6,665 bases of DNA from Rhodospirillales bacterium (GTDB taxonomy: Bacteria > Pseudomonadota > Alphaproteobacteria > Acetobacterales > Acetobacteraceae), in NCBI GenBank assembly GCA_015654825.1, contig JAATGE010000457.1, positions 1 through 6,665 on the forward strand, read 5' to 3'. Made by a program: the position numbers and the translations under genes. The notes under the pieces were generated by a model. That model saw only the letters and a program-made list of their open reading frames with translations, was not told the origin of the DNA and made no database searches. Position 1 is the stretch's first letter; each line of letters opens with the position of its first letter. This document shows, in pieces, positions 6,417-6,665 of the stretch.

Positions 6417-6665
6417 ATGGCCATTCAGCTCGACCCGGGCCTGCGCAACGAAATGGCCAATCGGCTGGTCACCGATCTTGGATCGGCGCCCAAGCTGCTG
6501 ATGTACACGGGTGCAGCGCCGGCGGACACGACGGCCAGCGATCTGGGGACCCTCCTTGGCACAATGGCGCTTGGCAGTTCGGCGTTCGTGAACGCCACCG
6601 GCACCCTCGCGAGCAATGCGGGCACCGTAACCAATAATGGCTCGTGGACTGGAACGATTACCGTC
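6417..6665 (+). CDS. Phage structural-type protein, unknown function (3' partial)
   Basis: 83 residues are visible before the window ends. The start ATG 6417 has a good ribosome binding site. The sequence begins with a helix (about 7-22, LRNEMANRLVTD), then SAPKLLMYTGAAPAD (23-37), LGTLLGTMALG (43-53), and Gly/Thr/Asn-rich beta-type sequence. The pattern of short helix, L-x-M-Y-TG-x-x-PA, GTLL and later GT-rich strands is one I recognise from small conserved proteins in phage tail regions whose role is not known. No enzyme motif, signal peptide or membrane segment is visible. It may be a virion or tail-fibre-associated protein; position is the main argument. The beta-type part may continue past the window. 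Confidence 0.8.
   Translation, partial: MAIQLDPGLRNEMANRLVTDLGSAPKLLMYTGAAPADTTASDLGTLLGTMALGSSAFVNATGTLASNAGTVTNNGSWTGTITV

Noticed and set aside
6206..6637. + strand frame bridging the gpM-like gene and the last gene
   Set aside because: Arg-rich, crosses the spacer and competes with two better supported frames.
1..6665. Defence, toxin-antitoxin, CRISPR, tRNA, retroelement or integrase content
   Set aside because: Every substantial frame on the + strand is accounted for by tail-module genes, and no repeat array, tRNA-like fold or recombinase motif was seen.

Overview
This window is a stretch of a long-tailed (siphovirus, lambda-like) phage or prophage genome covering the tail-tip genes. 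All seven coding sequences lie on the + strand and are packed nearly end to end. The DNA is GC-rich, with G/C-ending codons preferred. The proteins are lambda gpK, gpI and gpJ types in the order and with the overlaps typical of this module, followed by small proteins of a kind common in prophages of high-GC Proteobacteria. A host among the Alphaproteobacteria is my guess from composition and protein style; nothing in the window proves it. I see no integrase, lysis gene, tRNA, insertion sequence, CRISPR array or att site, so free phage and prophage cannot be told apart.

Layout: (1) 2-784, the 3' part of a gpK-like protein with a JAMM metalloprotease motif followed by an NlpC/P60 cysteine peptidase domain; its start lies outside the window. 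(2) 768-1757, a gpI-like tail-tip protein with an unusual C-terminal addition of two GxGYT-type repeats. (3) 1758-5129, a full gpJ-like host-specificity protein of 1123 residues with two fibronectin-III-like domains, a period-5 fibre segment and a separate C-terminal beta domain. (4) 5126-5578, a small protein ending in an Ig-like domain. (5) 5575-5997, a small, mostly helical protein of unknown function. (6) 5994-6350, a small protein resembling lambda gpM (minor tail protein), here downstream of J instead of upstream. (7) 6417-6665, the start of a phage structural-type protein cut by the window end.

The genes are joined by a 17-nt overlap, a TAG|ATG abutment, two ATGA overlaps and one GTGA overlap, so they are probably one transcript with coupled translation. 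The only real gap is 6351-6416, which holds a good ribosome binding site and back-to-back GC palindromes. No promoter or terminator is convincing.

The joint role is building and arming the tail tip. The gpK-like enzyme probably trims the cell wall or acts in assembly, gpI and gpJ form the tip, and gpJ contacts the host receptor. The small downstream proteins are probably tip decorations or assembly partners. I do not see a wholly new system. The points most worth a second look are the repeat extension on gpI, the displaced gpM-like gene, and a perfect 11-bp inverted repeat in an AT-rich patch inside J.
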